NCBI RefSeq assembly: GCF_013359935.1
Contig: NZ_JABMCB010000201.1
Coordinates: 496,001 to 560,000 of the forward strand
DNA: 64,000 nucleotides
Source of the DNA: Paenibacillus xylanilyticus
GTDB lineage: Bacteria > Bacillota > Bacilli > Paenibacillales > Paenibacillaceae
Direction of reading: 5' to 3'
Shown here: positions 16,954-25,892 of the stretch, piece by piece
Layout: every line of letters begins with the position of its first letter
Position numbering within the stretch: position 1 is the first letter of the stretch
Made by a program: the position numbers and the translations under genes
Notes under the pieces: model-generated
Databases searched by the model: none
What the model saw: only the letters and a program-made list of their open reading frames with translations
Told to the model about the DNA's origin: nothing

Positions 16954-18096
16954 ATGTCTATACAGGTTCCTGTTACAGGGGTGCTAAATGAAAAACAAGC
17001 ACACGCACTCACTTTAAAATTGGCCTATAGTATGGAGGGAATAAGTGCATGTACATACGACGAAATCAATAGAGAGATCATTATTGAAAGTGAGAACGAA
17101 TCCAAAACGGAATATTTGCTTGATATTGTCCACAAAATGATCCTTGAAGAAAAAGAAATAAGAGCAATGGGATCTCGCTTGATTAAAACGCAAAATCAAC
17201 AAAAGCGAACCTATCCTAAAATTGATCAAACTGAGATAGCGAATTATTTTGATTTAAATGGAACAATGAAAAAAGAACTCGCAGTAGAACTGTATTCCAT
17301 ATTTGATTTGATTTTTCAAAGCATCAGCCAAAACTACAACGCAAAAAACAGAAAATATTCAGCTCTTATTCAACGTGAGGTAATGGATGTATGTAAATAT
17401 GTAAATTACTTCCCTCAAAATGCATACTTTGTAGCTGAATTGCCTCATGACTATTACGCACTCAAACAAGTTAAAATTGAAAATGATATTCAAAATTCCG
17501 TTAGGTTAAATGAATTTATGCTTTCGCCTGCTGTATGTTTTCATTGTTACCAGGAGCTAAAAAATCAAAAAATAAAAGATTCGATCGTTTTTACGGCTGA
17601 AGGAAGCTGTTTTAGACACGAAGCAGCCTGGAGAGTTGGCCAACATCGAATGAACGAATTTTCAATGAGAGAAATTATTTATTTTGGACAACCAGAGTTT
17701 GTTTGCCAAATACGTAATGATATTTTAGAGGAGATCTGGGATCTGTTCAATGAATTAGGTTTTTGCGGTAGAATAGAAACTGCGCACGACCCGTTTTATT
17801 TCCCTCAGGATTCCCCACGAGCACAACATCAGATGCTTGCAGATATGAAATACGAATTAGTTGTGGAGATTCCCAATTCAGATATTTCCTTTTCCATCGC
17901 CTCATTTAATAATGTCAAAGATACGTTATGTAGGGAATTTGATATAACGTCCTCAATGGATAAAAAACACCTGCACTCTGGTTGTGCAGCATTTGGTATT
18001 GATCGTTGGGTCTACGCCTTAATGTCCACTTTTGGGTTGGATCTCCAATGTTACCCGCAAAAAATCCGTGAATATTACAGGAGATCAACACTGTGA
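16954..18096 (+). CDS. Amino acid:carrier-protein ligase (SerRS-like)
   Basis: The protein (380 residues) looks like the catalytic core of an atypical class II seryl-tRNA synthetase without a tRNA-binding arm, as in the amino acid:[carrier protein] ligases. Likely zinc ligands are C195 (LSPAVCFHCY), E223 (SCFRHEAAW) and C344 (HSGCAAFG). The class II motif 3-like end reads GCAAFGIDRWVYAL. Such enzymes activate an amino acid as its adenylate and transfer it to the phosphopantetheine arm of a carrier protein; the carrier encoded at 7944 is the obvious partner. It has a strong GGAGG site but lies beyond the operon terminator, so it may have its own promoter. A weak TATAGT lies at 16923-16928. Confidence 0.82.
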   Translation: MSIQVPVTGVLNEKQAHALTLKLAYSMEGISACTYDEINREIIIESENESKTEYLLDIVHKMILEEKEIRAMGSRLIKTQNQQKRTYPKIDQTEIANYFDLNGTMKKELAVELYSIFDLIFQSISQNYNAKNRKYSALIQREVMDVCKYVNYFPQNAYFVAELPHDYYALKQVKIENDIQNSVRLNEFMLSPAVCFHCYQELKNQKIKDSIVFTAEGSCFRHEAAWRVGQHRMNEFSMREIIYFGQPEFVCQIRNDILEEIWDLFNELGFCGRIETAHDPFYFPQDSPRAQHQMLADMKYELVVEIPNSDISFSIASFNNVKDTLCREFDITSSMDKKHLHSGCAAFGIDRWVYALMSTFGLDLQCYPQKIREYYRRSTL

Positions 18097-18144
18097 ATTT
18101 ACATTAGCGTGTATTAAATTGATATAAAATTGGTGTTTATAAAC

Positions 18145-18750
18145 TTAATTTAGGTTGTATTTCTCCATAACTGAGTCTCGGAATGCTTCGTATTCTGATA
18201 ATTCTTGAGAAGTGAAGGATTGTTGCCAATTAGTTTGATTATTTTCTTCTAAGCTGAACTTCCCTAAGTTATCATTGATTAACCCATACTTACCATAGGA
18301 GTTTCTCAGCAAAAAAAGAACACTGTTATCACCCTTCTGCAGTTCTACATAGTCATTAGCTGTATATTTGACGTCTCCTGCCAGGCTGACGGGTTCAATG
18401 ATCGTCAATTCGTTCTGATTAGAAGAAAAATCATCGGGTTTTTTCAATATCTTCTCAATCTTAATGTTTGTATTGGTGTGAAAGGACTGCATGATTCCAT
18501 CATCAAATGCAGTAACGACATGCTCTCGATCTCTAAAGTTTTCTGTGGCATAACCAATGACGATCAGTTTAGCAAATGCATCCAGCTTGTCTATTTCATG
18601 AAGGGTTAAGGAATTGGGCGAGAGGTTGACCACTTGATGAATGGGCTCATCCGGTTTCGAATGACCATTCACATAAGCAATTGTAACAACAGAGACAGCC
18701 AGTACAAATAATATAGAGATTAAAACATACTTCTTTTTAGAAAGAGACAT
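18145..18750 (-). CDS. Membrane-anchored protein of unknown function
   Basis: This 201-residue product begins MSLSKKKYVLISILFVLAVS, a positively charged N-terminus followed by one hydrophobic segment. It is therefore probably a signal-anchored extracytoplasmic protein, and no catalytic motif is recognised. I start it at 18750, where a GAGAGGACGAG ribosome site precedes the ATG, rather than at the longer 18813 frame. It is convergent with the ligase gene and divergent from the phosphatase gene at 18873, so it is not part of the phosphonate operon. Confidence 0.65.
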   Translation of the reverse strand: MSLSKKKYVLISILFVLAVSVVTIAYVNGHSKPDEPIHQVVNLSPNSLTLHEIDKLDAFAKLIVIGYATENFRDREHVVTAFDDGIMQSFHTNTNIKIEKILKKPDDFSSNQNELTIIEPVSLAGDVKYTANDYVELQKGDNSVLFLLRNSYGKYGLINDNLGKFSLEENNQTNWQQSFTSQELSEYEAFRDSVMEKYNLN

Positions 18751-18872
18751 GATCTCGTCCTCTCTTTTATATTTAATTTCCTTGCGAGATATTGCTTCAT
18801 TTCTACTATACACATATCTGAAAATTATTGTAAATTGAATTAGATAAGTCAGAAGAATTCAAGGAGGGGCAT

Positions 18873-19439
18873 ATGAAGACCATCGTTTATATGGTTAGGC
18901 ATGCGGAGTCACCTTATACGGAAGGAACGGAAAGGACGAGGGGACTTACCTTGAAGGGCAAAGTAAATGCAGCCAAAATAACAGAAATATTAAAGGACGA
19001 AGGAATACATACCATCATCTCAAGTCCGTATGCCCGAGCTTTCCTAACCTTGGAGGGGCTGGCAACAGCTCTGGAATTAGATATTCGGATTATGGAGGAC
19101 CTTCGGGAAAGGCATTTTTCAGATGATATGATTACGCATGAAGAACTTATGCCTGCTTCGAAGAGGATGTTTGAAGATCCCGATTATGCATTACCAGGAG
19201 GGGAGTCTAACACGGTTTGCCAGAATAGAGCTGTGGACGTGTTCAAACAGATTTTAGAAGAATATAAGGGGACAAAAGTAGCTATTGGCACGCACGGACA
19301 TGTAATGACGTTGATGATGAATTACTTTGATGCAAGTTACGGCTTCGATTTTACGAATCAAACCAGCAAACCGGACATCTATAAACTCCAATTTGAAGAG
19401 ATGGAATTAGAGAAAGTAACAAGGGTATGGGAAGAATAG
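18873..19439 (+). CDS. Histidine phosphatase superfamily protein
   Basis: The protein (188 residues) carries the RHG-type motif VRHAES at residues 8-13 and the second catalytic histidine in IGTHGHVMT near the C-terminus, as in phosphoglycerate-mutase-like phosphatases. It should form a phospho-histidine intermediate and act on a small phosphorylated molecule. It has a GGAGGGG site before the ATG and stands alone. The true substrate is unknown. Confidence 0.83.
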   Translation: MKTIVYMVRHAESPYTEGTERTRGLTLKGKVNAAKITEILKDEGIHTIISSPYARAFLTLEGLATALELDIRIMEDLRERHFSDDMITHEELMPASKRMFEDPDYALPGGESNTVCQNRAVDVFKQILEEYKGTKVAIGTHGHVMTLMMNYFDASYGFDFTNQTSKPDIYKLQFEEMELEKVTRVWEE

Positions 19440-19593
19440 GGTACAAGGGAATGCGTGAGAACGCTTGAACGTACATTTGTGTGCAGGTAATGTGGATATT
19501 TATTTATATTGAAAGTATTGGTTCCAATGACGTTACAAAACGTATTCCATGAAAACGTGGTAATTGGGCTGAACTGAGAAAGGGGTGGTATGG

Positions 19594-20319
19594 ATGAATC
19601 AACAGGAATTCGGCCGTTATTTATTAGCGATGGGCGGAGAAGAATTTGAGCCAGAAGATGATGAAGAGGTTGAAGCAGACCATCTCTACGGATTTTTTCA
19701 GTGGTTTATGCCATCGGGAGCAGGCGTTGAACGCGTGTTTGAGCCGATTCCAGACGGCCAGCGTTTCTTGGACAGAATACGTCCGATCTATGAAATGCTG
19801 AATCCCGAGGACTTCACCGGCGAATATGTGCCAGGTTATTTCAACGGTGGACATGAGGATGCTTCCGAGGCAGCGCTACGTGGTCTGGGGGAGGAGTTAA
19901 TTCAAAGATTGAAGGGCCTGTTCTCCATGGTACCGGAGGATGACGAAGTGGCGGACGTAGCTAGGAAAGCAATACACGATTTGGCAAGTCTGACGGAGGT
20001 CGTTGTGTTACCGCCAGGTGAAATTGGCAAGTTAGAGCAAAGAGCAATTCAAGGTACGGATGAAGAGGATAGTGAGGTCGTTTACGTAGCGCTTGGAGAC
20101 CTCCTTCGCTCACGTAGCGATTACAACGAAAATATCGAGCTATTGAGCGAAGCATACTATTCTATCGCTTGCGATTATTGGGTAGCCTATTACTTGCAAT
20201 GGCCTCGTTATCACGGTTTGCAAGAGGCGGAAGACTGCCTGTATCCTTACTTTGAGTTATATCGCTATGGCTATAATCTGCATTGGACTCAGAGTAAGCT
20301 ATTTATCGGCAGAAGATAA
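19594..20319 (+). CDS. Hypothetical acidic protein
   Basis: I do not recognise this soluble protein of about 241 residues. It is strongly acidic at the N-terminus (EEFEPEDDEEVEAD) and rich in Tyr and Trp at the C-terminus, with no signal peptide or membrane segment. ATG 19594 is preferred because AAAGGGGTGG lies just before it; a GTG at 19585 overlaps that ribosome site. Codon use and clean length make it a credible gene. Confidence 0.6.
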   Translation: MNQQEFGRYLLAMGGEEFEPEDDEEVEADHLYGFFQWFMPSGAGVERVFEPIPDGQRFLDRIRPIYEMLNPEDFTGEYVPGYFNGGHEDASEAALRGLGEELIQRLKGLFSMVPEDDEVADVARKAIHDLASLTEVVVLPPGEIGKLEQRAIQGTDEEDSEVVYVALGDLLRSRSDYNENIELLSEAYYSIACDYWVAYYLQWPRYHGLQEAEDCLYPYFELYRYGYNLHWTQSKLFIGRR

Positions 20320-20397
20320 AGATTGAAAGATCCGATTTTAGTAATACAAGAACGTGCTCTAAAAGATAAGCCAATTTAAAAGATAAGGGTGATTGAT

Positions 20398-20994
20398 GTG
20401 GAACGAGGACTCATTATATTTTTGAACGGTACGTCAAGTTCGGGGAAGACCAGCATTGCGGTGGAAATGAAAAAGCAGGGAGACATTCCGTTACATCATT
20501 TGTCTGTAGATCAATTTTTCCAAAATTATGACCAGTTTATCGACAATACATATCCAGATATGAAACCAGCAAGAGAATTAGAAGCGAATGTGATGACAGA
20601 TATCCTTTTCGATCCGATTGTCTCATTGTACTATTCAACCATTAAACTGTTTTCGGAGATGGGTTTGAATGTCATCGTGGATACGGTCATCACCAATGAC
20701 AAGTGGTTTAACGGTTTTTATGATTTGCTTTCAGATTATCCGATAATGTTTGTAGGCGTACATTGCTCCAAAGAAGAGCTCACCAGAAGAGAGCAGAGCA
20801 GGGGAGATCGCGCAATTGGACTTGCTCATTCCCAATTCGACTATATATACTCCTATGATGAATATGATCTGGAAGTGAATACGGAAGAACTAAGTTCAGC
20901 AGCATGTGCGGAAAAAATATTAGATTATATGAAGTCTGGTCAGGAATACTCGGCATTTAAAAAGTTAAGCAGAAAAGAGGTTAAAACATCGTAA
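20398..20994 (+). CDS. Chloramphenicol phosphotransferase-like P-loop kinase
   Basis: The protein (198 residues) has a Walker A loop, LNGTSSSGKTSI, close to the N-terminus and a VIVDTVI strand with a catalytic-type aspartate. It ends in a RREQSRGDR nucleotide-binding lid, the layout of chloramphenicol 3-O-phosphotransferase-like kinases. The natural substrate is unknown. GTG 20398 is preferred, because AAGGGTG lies about 6 bases upstream and an earlier GTG at 20389 overlaps it. A related but broken gene sits in the cassette array at 50032. Confidence 0.75.
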   Translation: MERGLIIFLNGTSSSGKTSIAVEMKKQGDIPLHHLSVDQFFQNYDQFIDNTYPDMKPARELEANVMTDILFDPIVSLYYSTIKLFSEMGLNVIVDTVITNDKWFNGFYDLLSDYPIMFVGVHCSKEELTRREQSRGDRAIGLAHSQFDYIYSYDEYDLEVNTEELSSAACAEKILDYMKSGQEYSAFKKLSRKEVKTS

Positions 20995-20999
20995 AAGAA

Positions 21000-21305
21000 T
21001 TGAATTCAAGACCAAGGCTGGTAAGCTGGCATTTTGATGATGAGGTGAGATCGGATCAACCGGGAGAATGGAATTGGATAGAGATCACAATGGTTTTCAC
21101 AGACGGTTCCAGAAGGTGGAGCATCTTATATACACCAGAACGTCTACTAAATAACTTGTCACGACCGGACATTGACCCACCAGGTCTTCATATGCAGCAG
21201 CTGATTGTTGTTAGAAGCTATGAAGTGAATGACATTGAGAGAGTCCTAAACGTTTTTGATGAGGAAGATGAATTGATCGAGGCCTCAAGGGAATATCCAG
21301 AGTAG
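21000..21305 (+). CDS. Hypothetical 101-residue protein
   Basis: This small soluble protein of unknown function uses TTG as start, only 5 bases after the preceding kinase stop, with no strong ribosome site. The sequence is rich in Trp and acidic residues (SWHFDDEVRSDQPGEWNW) and looks like small stand-alone immunity-type or DUF proteins, but no family is assigned. Coupled translation with the kinase gene is plausible. Confidence 0.5.
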   Translation: MNSRPRLVSWHFDDEVRSDQPGEWNWIEITMVFTDGSRRWSILYTPERLLNNLSRPDIDPPGLHMQQLIVVRSYEVNDIERVLNVFDEEDELIEASREYPE

Positions 21306-21369
21306 CTTCGAAATGATGAGCTCTATATCAGATGTGTTAATACATGTTTCAGGTTTCGAAAAGAAGAAG

Positions 21370-21420
21370 GGAAGGTTGTCTGATTCTCTATGGAATAGAG
21401 AATGGCCTTCCTTTTTTTTT
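21370..21420 (+). terminator. Terminator, member of a three-copy repeat family
   Basis: GGAAGG (21370-21375) pairs with CCTTCC (21406-21411). An inner perfect stem, ATTCTCTAT and ATAGAGAAT, encloses a GGA loop, and nine T residues follow. Similar hairpins occur at 25574 and 30098. Confidence 0.75.
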
Positions 21421-21457
21421 GTACAGGTTGAAATGGCTGCAGAGGGGAGGCAACACT

Positions 21458-21736
21458 ATGAATCCAGAAGATCATATTCAACAAATGTTACAGGCCGTTA
21501 TTGAAAAAACACAATCTATCATGAACGATAGTCATAAGCAATCCTTCGGCTCTTTGGAATATCTCTGGGAGCACATTATAGAGTATCGGGATGAACGTCA
21601 ATACATGTCAAACGAGTGGCATATCCGTACACCGCGCTGGCTTGGAGAGTATGGGAATACGCCGGAGGAAGAAGAACTTCTTTCAGACATCTACCGACTG
21701 CAAGCGTATATTGCTGAAAATGTAAAGGGCGGATAA
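21458..21736 (+). CDS. Small hypothetical protein
   Basis: The product is a 92-residue soluble protein starting MNPEDHIQQMLQAVIEKTQS. A strong GGGGAGG site ends 7 bases before ATG 21458, so the longer frame starting at 21344, which runs through the terminator hairpin, is rejected. No known domain is recognised. It stands alone between the terminator and a Fur box. Confidence 0.55.
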   Translation: MNPEDHIQQMLQAVIEKTQSIMNDSHKQSFGSLEYLWEHIIEYRDERQYMSNEWHIRTPRWLGEYGNTPEEEELLSDIYRLQAYIAENVKGG

Positions 21737-21827
21737 GCGGCACATGATGTCGCATTAGTCCGGCTGAAATGTCGCAAAAGTACATGGTAACGCGATGCGG
21801 AGATCGTTTATACTCTCTTTATGTTTC

Positions 21828-21846
21828 GATAATGAAAATCATTATC
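21828..21846. promoter_or_regulatory. Fur box upstream of siderophore-binding gene
   Basis: The 19-base palindrome GATAATGAAAATCATTATC matches the classical Fur box at 18 of 19 positions. It lies 28 bases before the ATG of the iron-siderophore-binding lipoprotein gene. Iron-loaded Fur would be expected to shut off this gene set. Confidence 0.85.
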
Positions 21847-21874
21847 AATAATATACATAAGGGGGATTTACAAA

Positions 21875-22915
21875 ATGAATCAAGGAACAAAGGGGCAAAT
21901 GGCAGGTAGTAAGGGCTATGCTGCTCACAAATCACGATTACTCATGGGCTTAATGCTGGTCCTCATTCTTGTCCTGACGGCTTGCGGTGCCGGAGCAGGT
22001 ACAGATAGCGGCAAACCGTCTGCAGCAACGCCAGCAGAGACACCTGCGAATGAAGAAACCCAGACTGCTGGAGCTTACCCTGTTACGATCACGCACATGA
22101 AGGGTGAGCTGACGCTAAAGGAGAAGCCAAAGACCATTGCTGTACTTGATGTCAAATTTCTGGATCAATTGTTAGCGGTTGGCGAGCAGGCAGCAGGTAG
22201 TGTTATCGCTGGAGGGAATACCACATTTCCAGAATACTTAAGCGATCAGCTGGGGGACGTACAGGTTCTAGGTACAAGGGACGAGCCCAATCTGGAAGCG
22301 ATTGTAGCATTGGATCCGGATCTGATATTGATGACTGATTTCCAAGAGAAAGAGTATGAAAATGTTAGTAAAATTGCACCCACAATCGTACTCGACTTCT
22401 ACGAGGATTGGCGCGATACGTTAGCCACGGTCGCTAAGATTACAGATAAGCAGGACGAGGCAGAGACGGTACGTAAAGCTTATGAGGAAAAAGTCGCAGG
22501 TCTGAAGACAAAGCTGTCCGAGAAAATGGGAGATGAAACGGTAGCACTTATTCGTCCGAGAAAGGAAGGCATTCGTGTTCATGGTCTTGAGCATCGGACA
22601 GGCGGCATTCTGTATGAGGATTTGGGCTTAAAGGCTCCTGCACTTGTTCAGGAGATCAAAGATGACACCTCTGTTGAAATTTCGATGGAGAAAGTTCCTG
22701 ATATTGGAGCGGATCGCTATTTCCTGCTGTCTGATGAACTGTTTGCTGCAGAGGCTGAGGTTTTGGAGAGCAGCCCGGTATGGAAATCTCTTGATCCCGT
22801 CAAAAATAACCGTGCATATGATGTGAATGCAACACTCTGGATCGCTTACTATGGACCATTAGCCATTAATATTATTGTAGACCAGGCATCGGAAGCCCTG
22901 CTCGGATCGAATTAA
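21875..22915 (+). CDS. Iron-siderophore ABC transporter binding lipoprotein
   Basis: A lipoprotein signal ends in the lipobox LTAC, and the mature protein is a class III (FeuA/FhuD-like) helical-hinge binding protein of about 320 residues. Typical segments are IAVLDVKFLDQLLAVG near the N-terminus and NATLWIAYYGPLAINII near the C-terminus. It should capture a ferric siderophore outside the membrane, but no permease or ATPase is encoded nearby. The C-terminal half closely resembles the C-terminal domain of the regulator at 23739, so both probably bind the same ligand. It is Fur-controlled through the upstream box and precedes a FhuF-like reductase gene by one base. Confidence 0.88.
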   Translation: MNQGTKGQMAGSKGYAAHKSRLLMGLMLVLILVLTACGAGAGTDSGKPSAATPAETPANEETQTAGAYPVTITHMKGELTLKEKPKTIAVLDVKFLDQLLAVGEQAAGSVIAGGNTTFPEYLSDQLGDVQVLGTRDEPNLEAIVALDPDLILMTDFQEKEYENVSKIAPTIVLDFYEDWRDTLATVAKITDKQDEAETVRKAYEEKVAGLKTKLSEKMGDETVALIRPRKEGIRVHGLEHRTGGILYEDLGLKAPALVQEIKDDTSVEISMEKVPDIGADRYFLLSDELFAAEAEVLESSPVWKSLDPVKNNRAYDVNATLWIAYYGPLAINIIVDQASEALLGSN

Positions 22916-22916
22916 T

Positions 22917-23693
22917 ATGGATCAGTATCTCTCCACTGACTTATGGAAACAAACGGCTGAAGAACATTCGATATGGCTAGGTAAGCCGCCTGAACATAGT
23001 GTCCGTACCATTGCTCTGAGCCAGTTACATGAAGAAGCGGCATGCCGAGAATACATCAGTTGGTTACAAGAGTATATCGATGCGCCTGACATGAAGGTGG
23101 CCGCTTCAATGTTAGCCAAGCGGATTGGCTATCTGTGGACAGCTCCACTGGTGACCGCGATGACTTTTCATCATCGGCATGTATCTTTTCAGCTGGAGAA
23201 CAGCTTCCTCTATCATCCAGCGCTCTCAGCTAATGAGGGCGGTACACGATTTCCTTTTCTAGCGGTGAACGGGCTTCAGGCAGAAGCACTGACGGGGGAC
23301 AGGGAACTGTGGCGGGAAAAGGTGCTAGAGGAGATGTTTGCGGTACAGCTTACACCGCTGTTAAAGACACTTGCTGCGATTGCGCCTCTTTCGATGAGTA
23401 TTCTCTGGGAGAATATCATGGTCCGCATTGGCTCGCTGTATACGCCTGATGCAGACGATGCTGGGCAGGAAAGCCAGCACATCCGGACTGATTTTTCATA
23501 TCTGACGCTAGGTGCGCCAGGGCAGGTGTTCGGTGTAAAACGTAATCCGTTTATCCGATTTACAGAAAATAAGGGCAACGTTCCTGTTGCGAAAAACAAG
23601 CGCATCACGTGCTGCTTTTATTATCAGATGTCGGGGGAATATTGCAGAAAATGTCCGAAAATTGACAATGAGAATGAATCTCAATTAAAATGA
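22917..23693 (+). CDS. FhuF-like [2Fe-2S] ferric-siderophore reductase
   Basis: The 258-residue protein ends with the FhuF iron-sulfur motif. Two adjacent cysteines in ITCCFYY are followed by CRKC at the expected distance. FhuF proteins reduce ferric siderophores in the cytosol and release iron. The gene starts one base after the binding-protein stop, so it is in the same Fur-regulated operon. Its last codons overlap the promoter of the next gene. Confidence 0.82.
   Translation: MDQYLSTDLWKQTAEEHSIWLGKPPEHSVRTIALSQLHEEAACREYISWLQEYIDAPDMKVAASMLAKRIGYLWTAPLVTAMTFHHRHVSFQLENSFLYHPALSANEGGTRFPFLAVNGLQAEALTGDRELWREKVLEEMFAVQLTPLLKTLAAIAPLSMSILWENIMVRIGSLYTPDADDAGQESQHIRTDFSYLTLGAPGQVFGVKRNPFIRFTENKGNVPVAKNKRITCCFYYQMSGEYCRKCPKIDNENESQLK
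23662..23691 (+). promoter_or_regulatory. Fur-controlled promoter inside the fhuF-like gene end
   Basis: A perfect -35 TTGACA (23662-23667) and a -10 TAAAAT (23686-23691) are spaced 18 bases apart. A 7-1-7 Fur-like palindrome, TGAGAATGAATCTCA, lies between them at 23669-23683. This gives the regulator gene its own iron-responsive promoter. Confidence 0.65.
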
Positions 23694-23738
23694 CAGCAGC
23701 AACAACCTTACCTTTGCTATTGTCAGGAGATGAGAGAA

Positions 23739-25460
23739 ATGCCGCTGCAAGAACAGACAAGTCTATGGAGCGATACGACGGTCAAGATGCTTGACGTGCA
23801 TAGTGGTACGTTGCAGCCAGGCAGTATTCTTAGCGAAACCGAATTAACATCGAATCTGTTGCTGCTGGCAGGCGGCGGAGAAGGGGAGCTTGCAATGAAT
23901 GGTGAAGTTCGCCACATTGGAGCTTCTTTTGCTGCTCATGTGATTCAGGGATCTTCCTTTACGCTGACTGCCAGCTCAGGCAACATGGATTATATCGTGA
24001 TCATGTATAAGGCAACCTCCATAGAGATAGTCTCCCTTGTTTTGCCTTCGCATCGCAAGCACCCGCTGCGCACTTCGTTTGTTCAGAACGCAGGTCCACA
24101 AGCAGAATGGGTTCAGATGGCAGAAAAGATCGCAGCGAAATGGAGTCGGGGCGAAGGGCTGGAACGTTTTCACGCCAATGCGCTGCTGCAGGGGATGCTC
24201 TACGAACTAATTATGGAGTATGAACGTGGTCAAGGTGGAGCAGAGTCCGACATGGTGGATGTTGTCGCAGCGTATATAGCGGGGCATTATCGTCAGAATC
24301 TGGAGCTCAAAGAGCTGGCTGCACTTGCTGGATGCAGCGTAAGACAGCTGCAGCGACGGTTCAAACAAGAGAAGCAGCTCGGACCGATGGAGTATGTCAT
24401 CCAGCTGCGTATGGAGAGTGCATCGCGGATGCTGCGTCATACGGATGCTCCCATCGGCGAAATTGCTGACCGAATGGGCTATCGTGACATGTATTATTTC
24501 AGCAGGGCGTTTAAGAAATATCATGGAGTTCCGCCGCAGTTCTATAGGCAAACTGCTGCTTCGAGAGCCAGCGCTCTCTCTGTGTATTCCTTGCCGCAGA
24601 ATCGCATGGCATCTTGGTATGAGTCGTCACATGGCCCCGTAATTTGCCATATGCGAGGTCAATATAATGTCACCATGTCACCAAGGCGTATCGCCGTACT
24701 CGATGTTCAATATGCGGATCATTTGCTCGCGCTTGGGATGTCCCCGGCAGGAAGTGTAGGAGCGGGAAATGCAGCGTTCCATTTCCCTCAATACATTCGG
24801 GCAAGACTTCAGGATACCGAATTGCTCGGAACGTATGAGTACCCCAATCTGCCAGCTGTGGAACGACTGTCTCCGGATCTGATTATATGTACCGAGGTGC
24901 ATGAACCACACTATGAACGGTTAAGCCGGATCGCTCCGGTTCTCATGTTTAAGCGCAATGAGAGCTGGCAAACCATTCTGAGCCTGTTTGGTGAATTGAC
25001 AGGCAAGCGAGCAGAGGCCAAGCGGATACTTGCGGATTATCATCGACGAACTGCATTGCTGTCAGAAGAACTTGCTCCAGTACTGGCGGGTAAGAGCGTG
25101 GCATTGATTCGTCCGTTTGAGTCCATGGTTCGGGTACATACGGCCTCTCACCGTACAGGTGCTGTGCTGTACCGCGACCTGGGTCTGCCTGCCCCGTTAT
25201 TTGTAGCCGATCCTTCCGACACGGCTTATCATATTTCAGTCGATAGACTGCCGGCTGTACATGCCAGCCACTACTTTTTGCTTAGCAGCGAAATCATGCA
25301 GGAGGGAATGTCAGCGACAGAGCAAAGTGTCTGGGGCATGCTGGATACGAATGAGCGACAGCATATATACTCGGTAGATGCCGCGACATGGATTGGTTGT
25401 TATGGACCCACAGGCATCAATGGCATTATCGATCAGATCGCTCAGGCTTTGTTGGCGTGA
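23739..25460 (+). CDS. Btr-like AraC regulator fused to siderophore-binding domain
   Basis: The protein (573 residues) has an N-terminal sensing part, an AraC-type double helix-turn-helix at about residues 190-275, and a C-terminal domain like the FeuA-type binding proteins. Visible HTH segments are LAALAGCSVRQLQRRFK and IADRMGYRDMYYFSRAFKK. The binding domain ends WIGCYGPTGINGIIDQ. This is the architecture of B. subtilis Btr, which binds a ferric siderophore in the cytoplasm and activates the uptake genes. Here it probably activates the operon at 21875. ATG 23739 lies 8 bases after AGGAGA; the ATG at 23730 overlaps that site. Confidence 0.85.
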   Translation: MPLQEQTSLWSDTTVKMLDVHSGTLQPGSILSETELTSNLLLLAGGGEGELAMNGEVRHIGASFAAHVIQGSSFTLTASSGNMDYIVIMYKATSIEIVSLVLPSHRKHPLRTSFVQNAGPQAEWVQMAEKIAAKWSRGEGLERFHANALLQGMLYELIMEYERGQGGAESDMVDVVAAYIAGHYRQNLELKELAALAGCSVRQLQRRFKQEKQLGPMEYVIQLRMESASRMLRHTDAPIGEIADRMGYRDMYYFSRAFKKYHGVPPQFYRQTAASRASALSVYSLPQNRMASWYESSHGPVICHMRGQYNVTMSPRRIAVLDVQYADHLLALGMSPAGSVGAGNAAFHFPQYIRARLQDTELLGTYEYPNLPAVERLSPDLIICTEVHEPHYERLSRIAPVLMFKRNESWQTILSLFGELTGKRAEAKRILADYHRRTALLSEELAPVLAGKSVALIRPFESMVRVHTASHRTGAVLYRDLGLPAPLFVADPSDTAYHISVDRLPAVHASHYFLLSSEIMQEGMSATEQSVWGMLDTNERQHIYSVDAATWIGCYGPTGINGIIDQIAQALLA

Positions 25461-25892
25461 GAGGTGGTTTATTTTTGAGGAGAAACACATCCCGCTTGTA
25501 GGGCTGTCCCTTAAGGCATCAATGTTAAGAAATAGTTATATAACAGAAACAGCATCTATATTCCGAAAGGATCGGAAGGCCTACTTATTCCCTATTTGGG
25601 ATGATGAAGGGCCTTCCTTTTTGTTCTTCAGAGATTCAGAGAAAACAATCTGATTAGAATTTACGGTCATCCAAGAATGGATGAGGATACATTACGAAAA
25701 CGCTTTATTTTGTAATAAAATTACTGTTATACTAAATGAAAGATTCAAGTGATACATATTTCTAAAAATGTTTTAGTCAGCTTAATAATCGTGATGAAAT
25801 TCACAAAGAACTACTTTATAGACTTACATAGAATTAAGGTTTGAGGAAGGTGGTTAGGTTCGATCTTATTTGATGTTAAAGGAGAGTTGCTG
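25461..25892 (+). terminator. Intergenic region with repeat-family terminator
   Basis: The stretch holds a hairpin, GGAAGGCC at 25574-25581 and GGCCTTCC at 25610-25617 followed by T residues, which terminates the Btr-like gene. The block from TTCCGAAAGG (25561) to GAGAAAAC (25638-25645) is shared with the copy at about 30085-30171. I see no gene in the remaining AT-rich bases before 25893. Confidence 0.65.

Noticed and set aside
16954..18096. Genuine seryl-tRNA synthetase
   Set aside because: The N-terminal tRNA-binding coiled coil is missing and a carrier protein is encoded in the same cluster, so the carrier-protein ligase reading is better.
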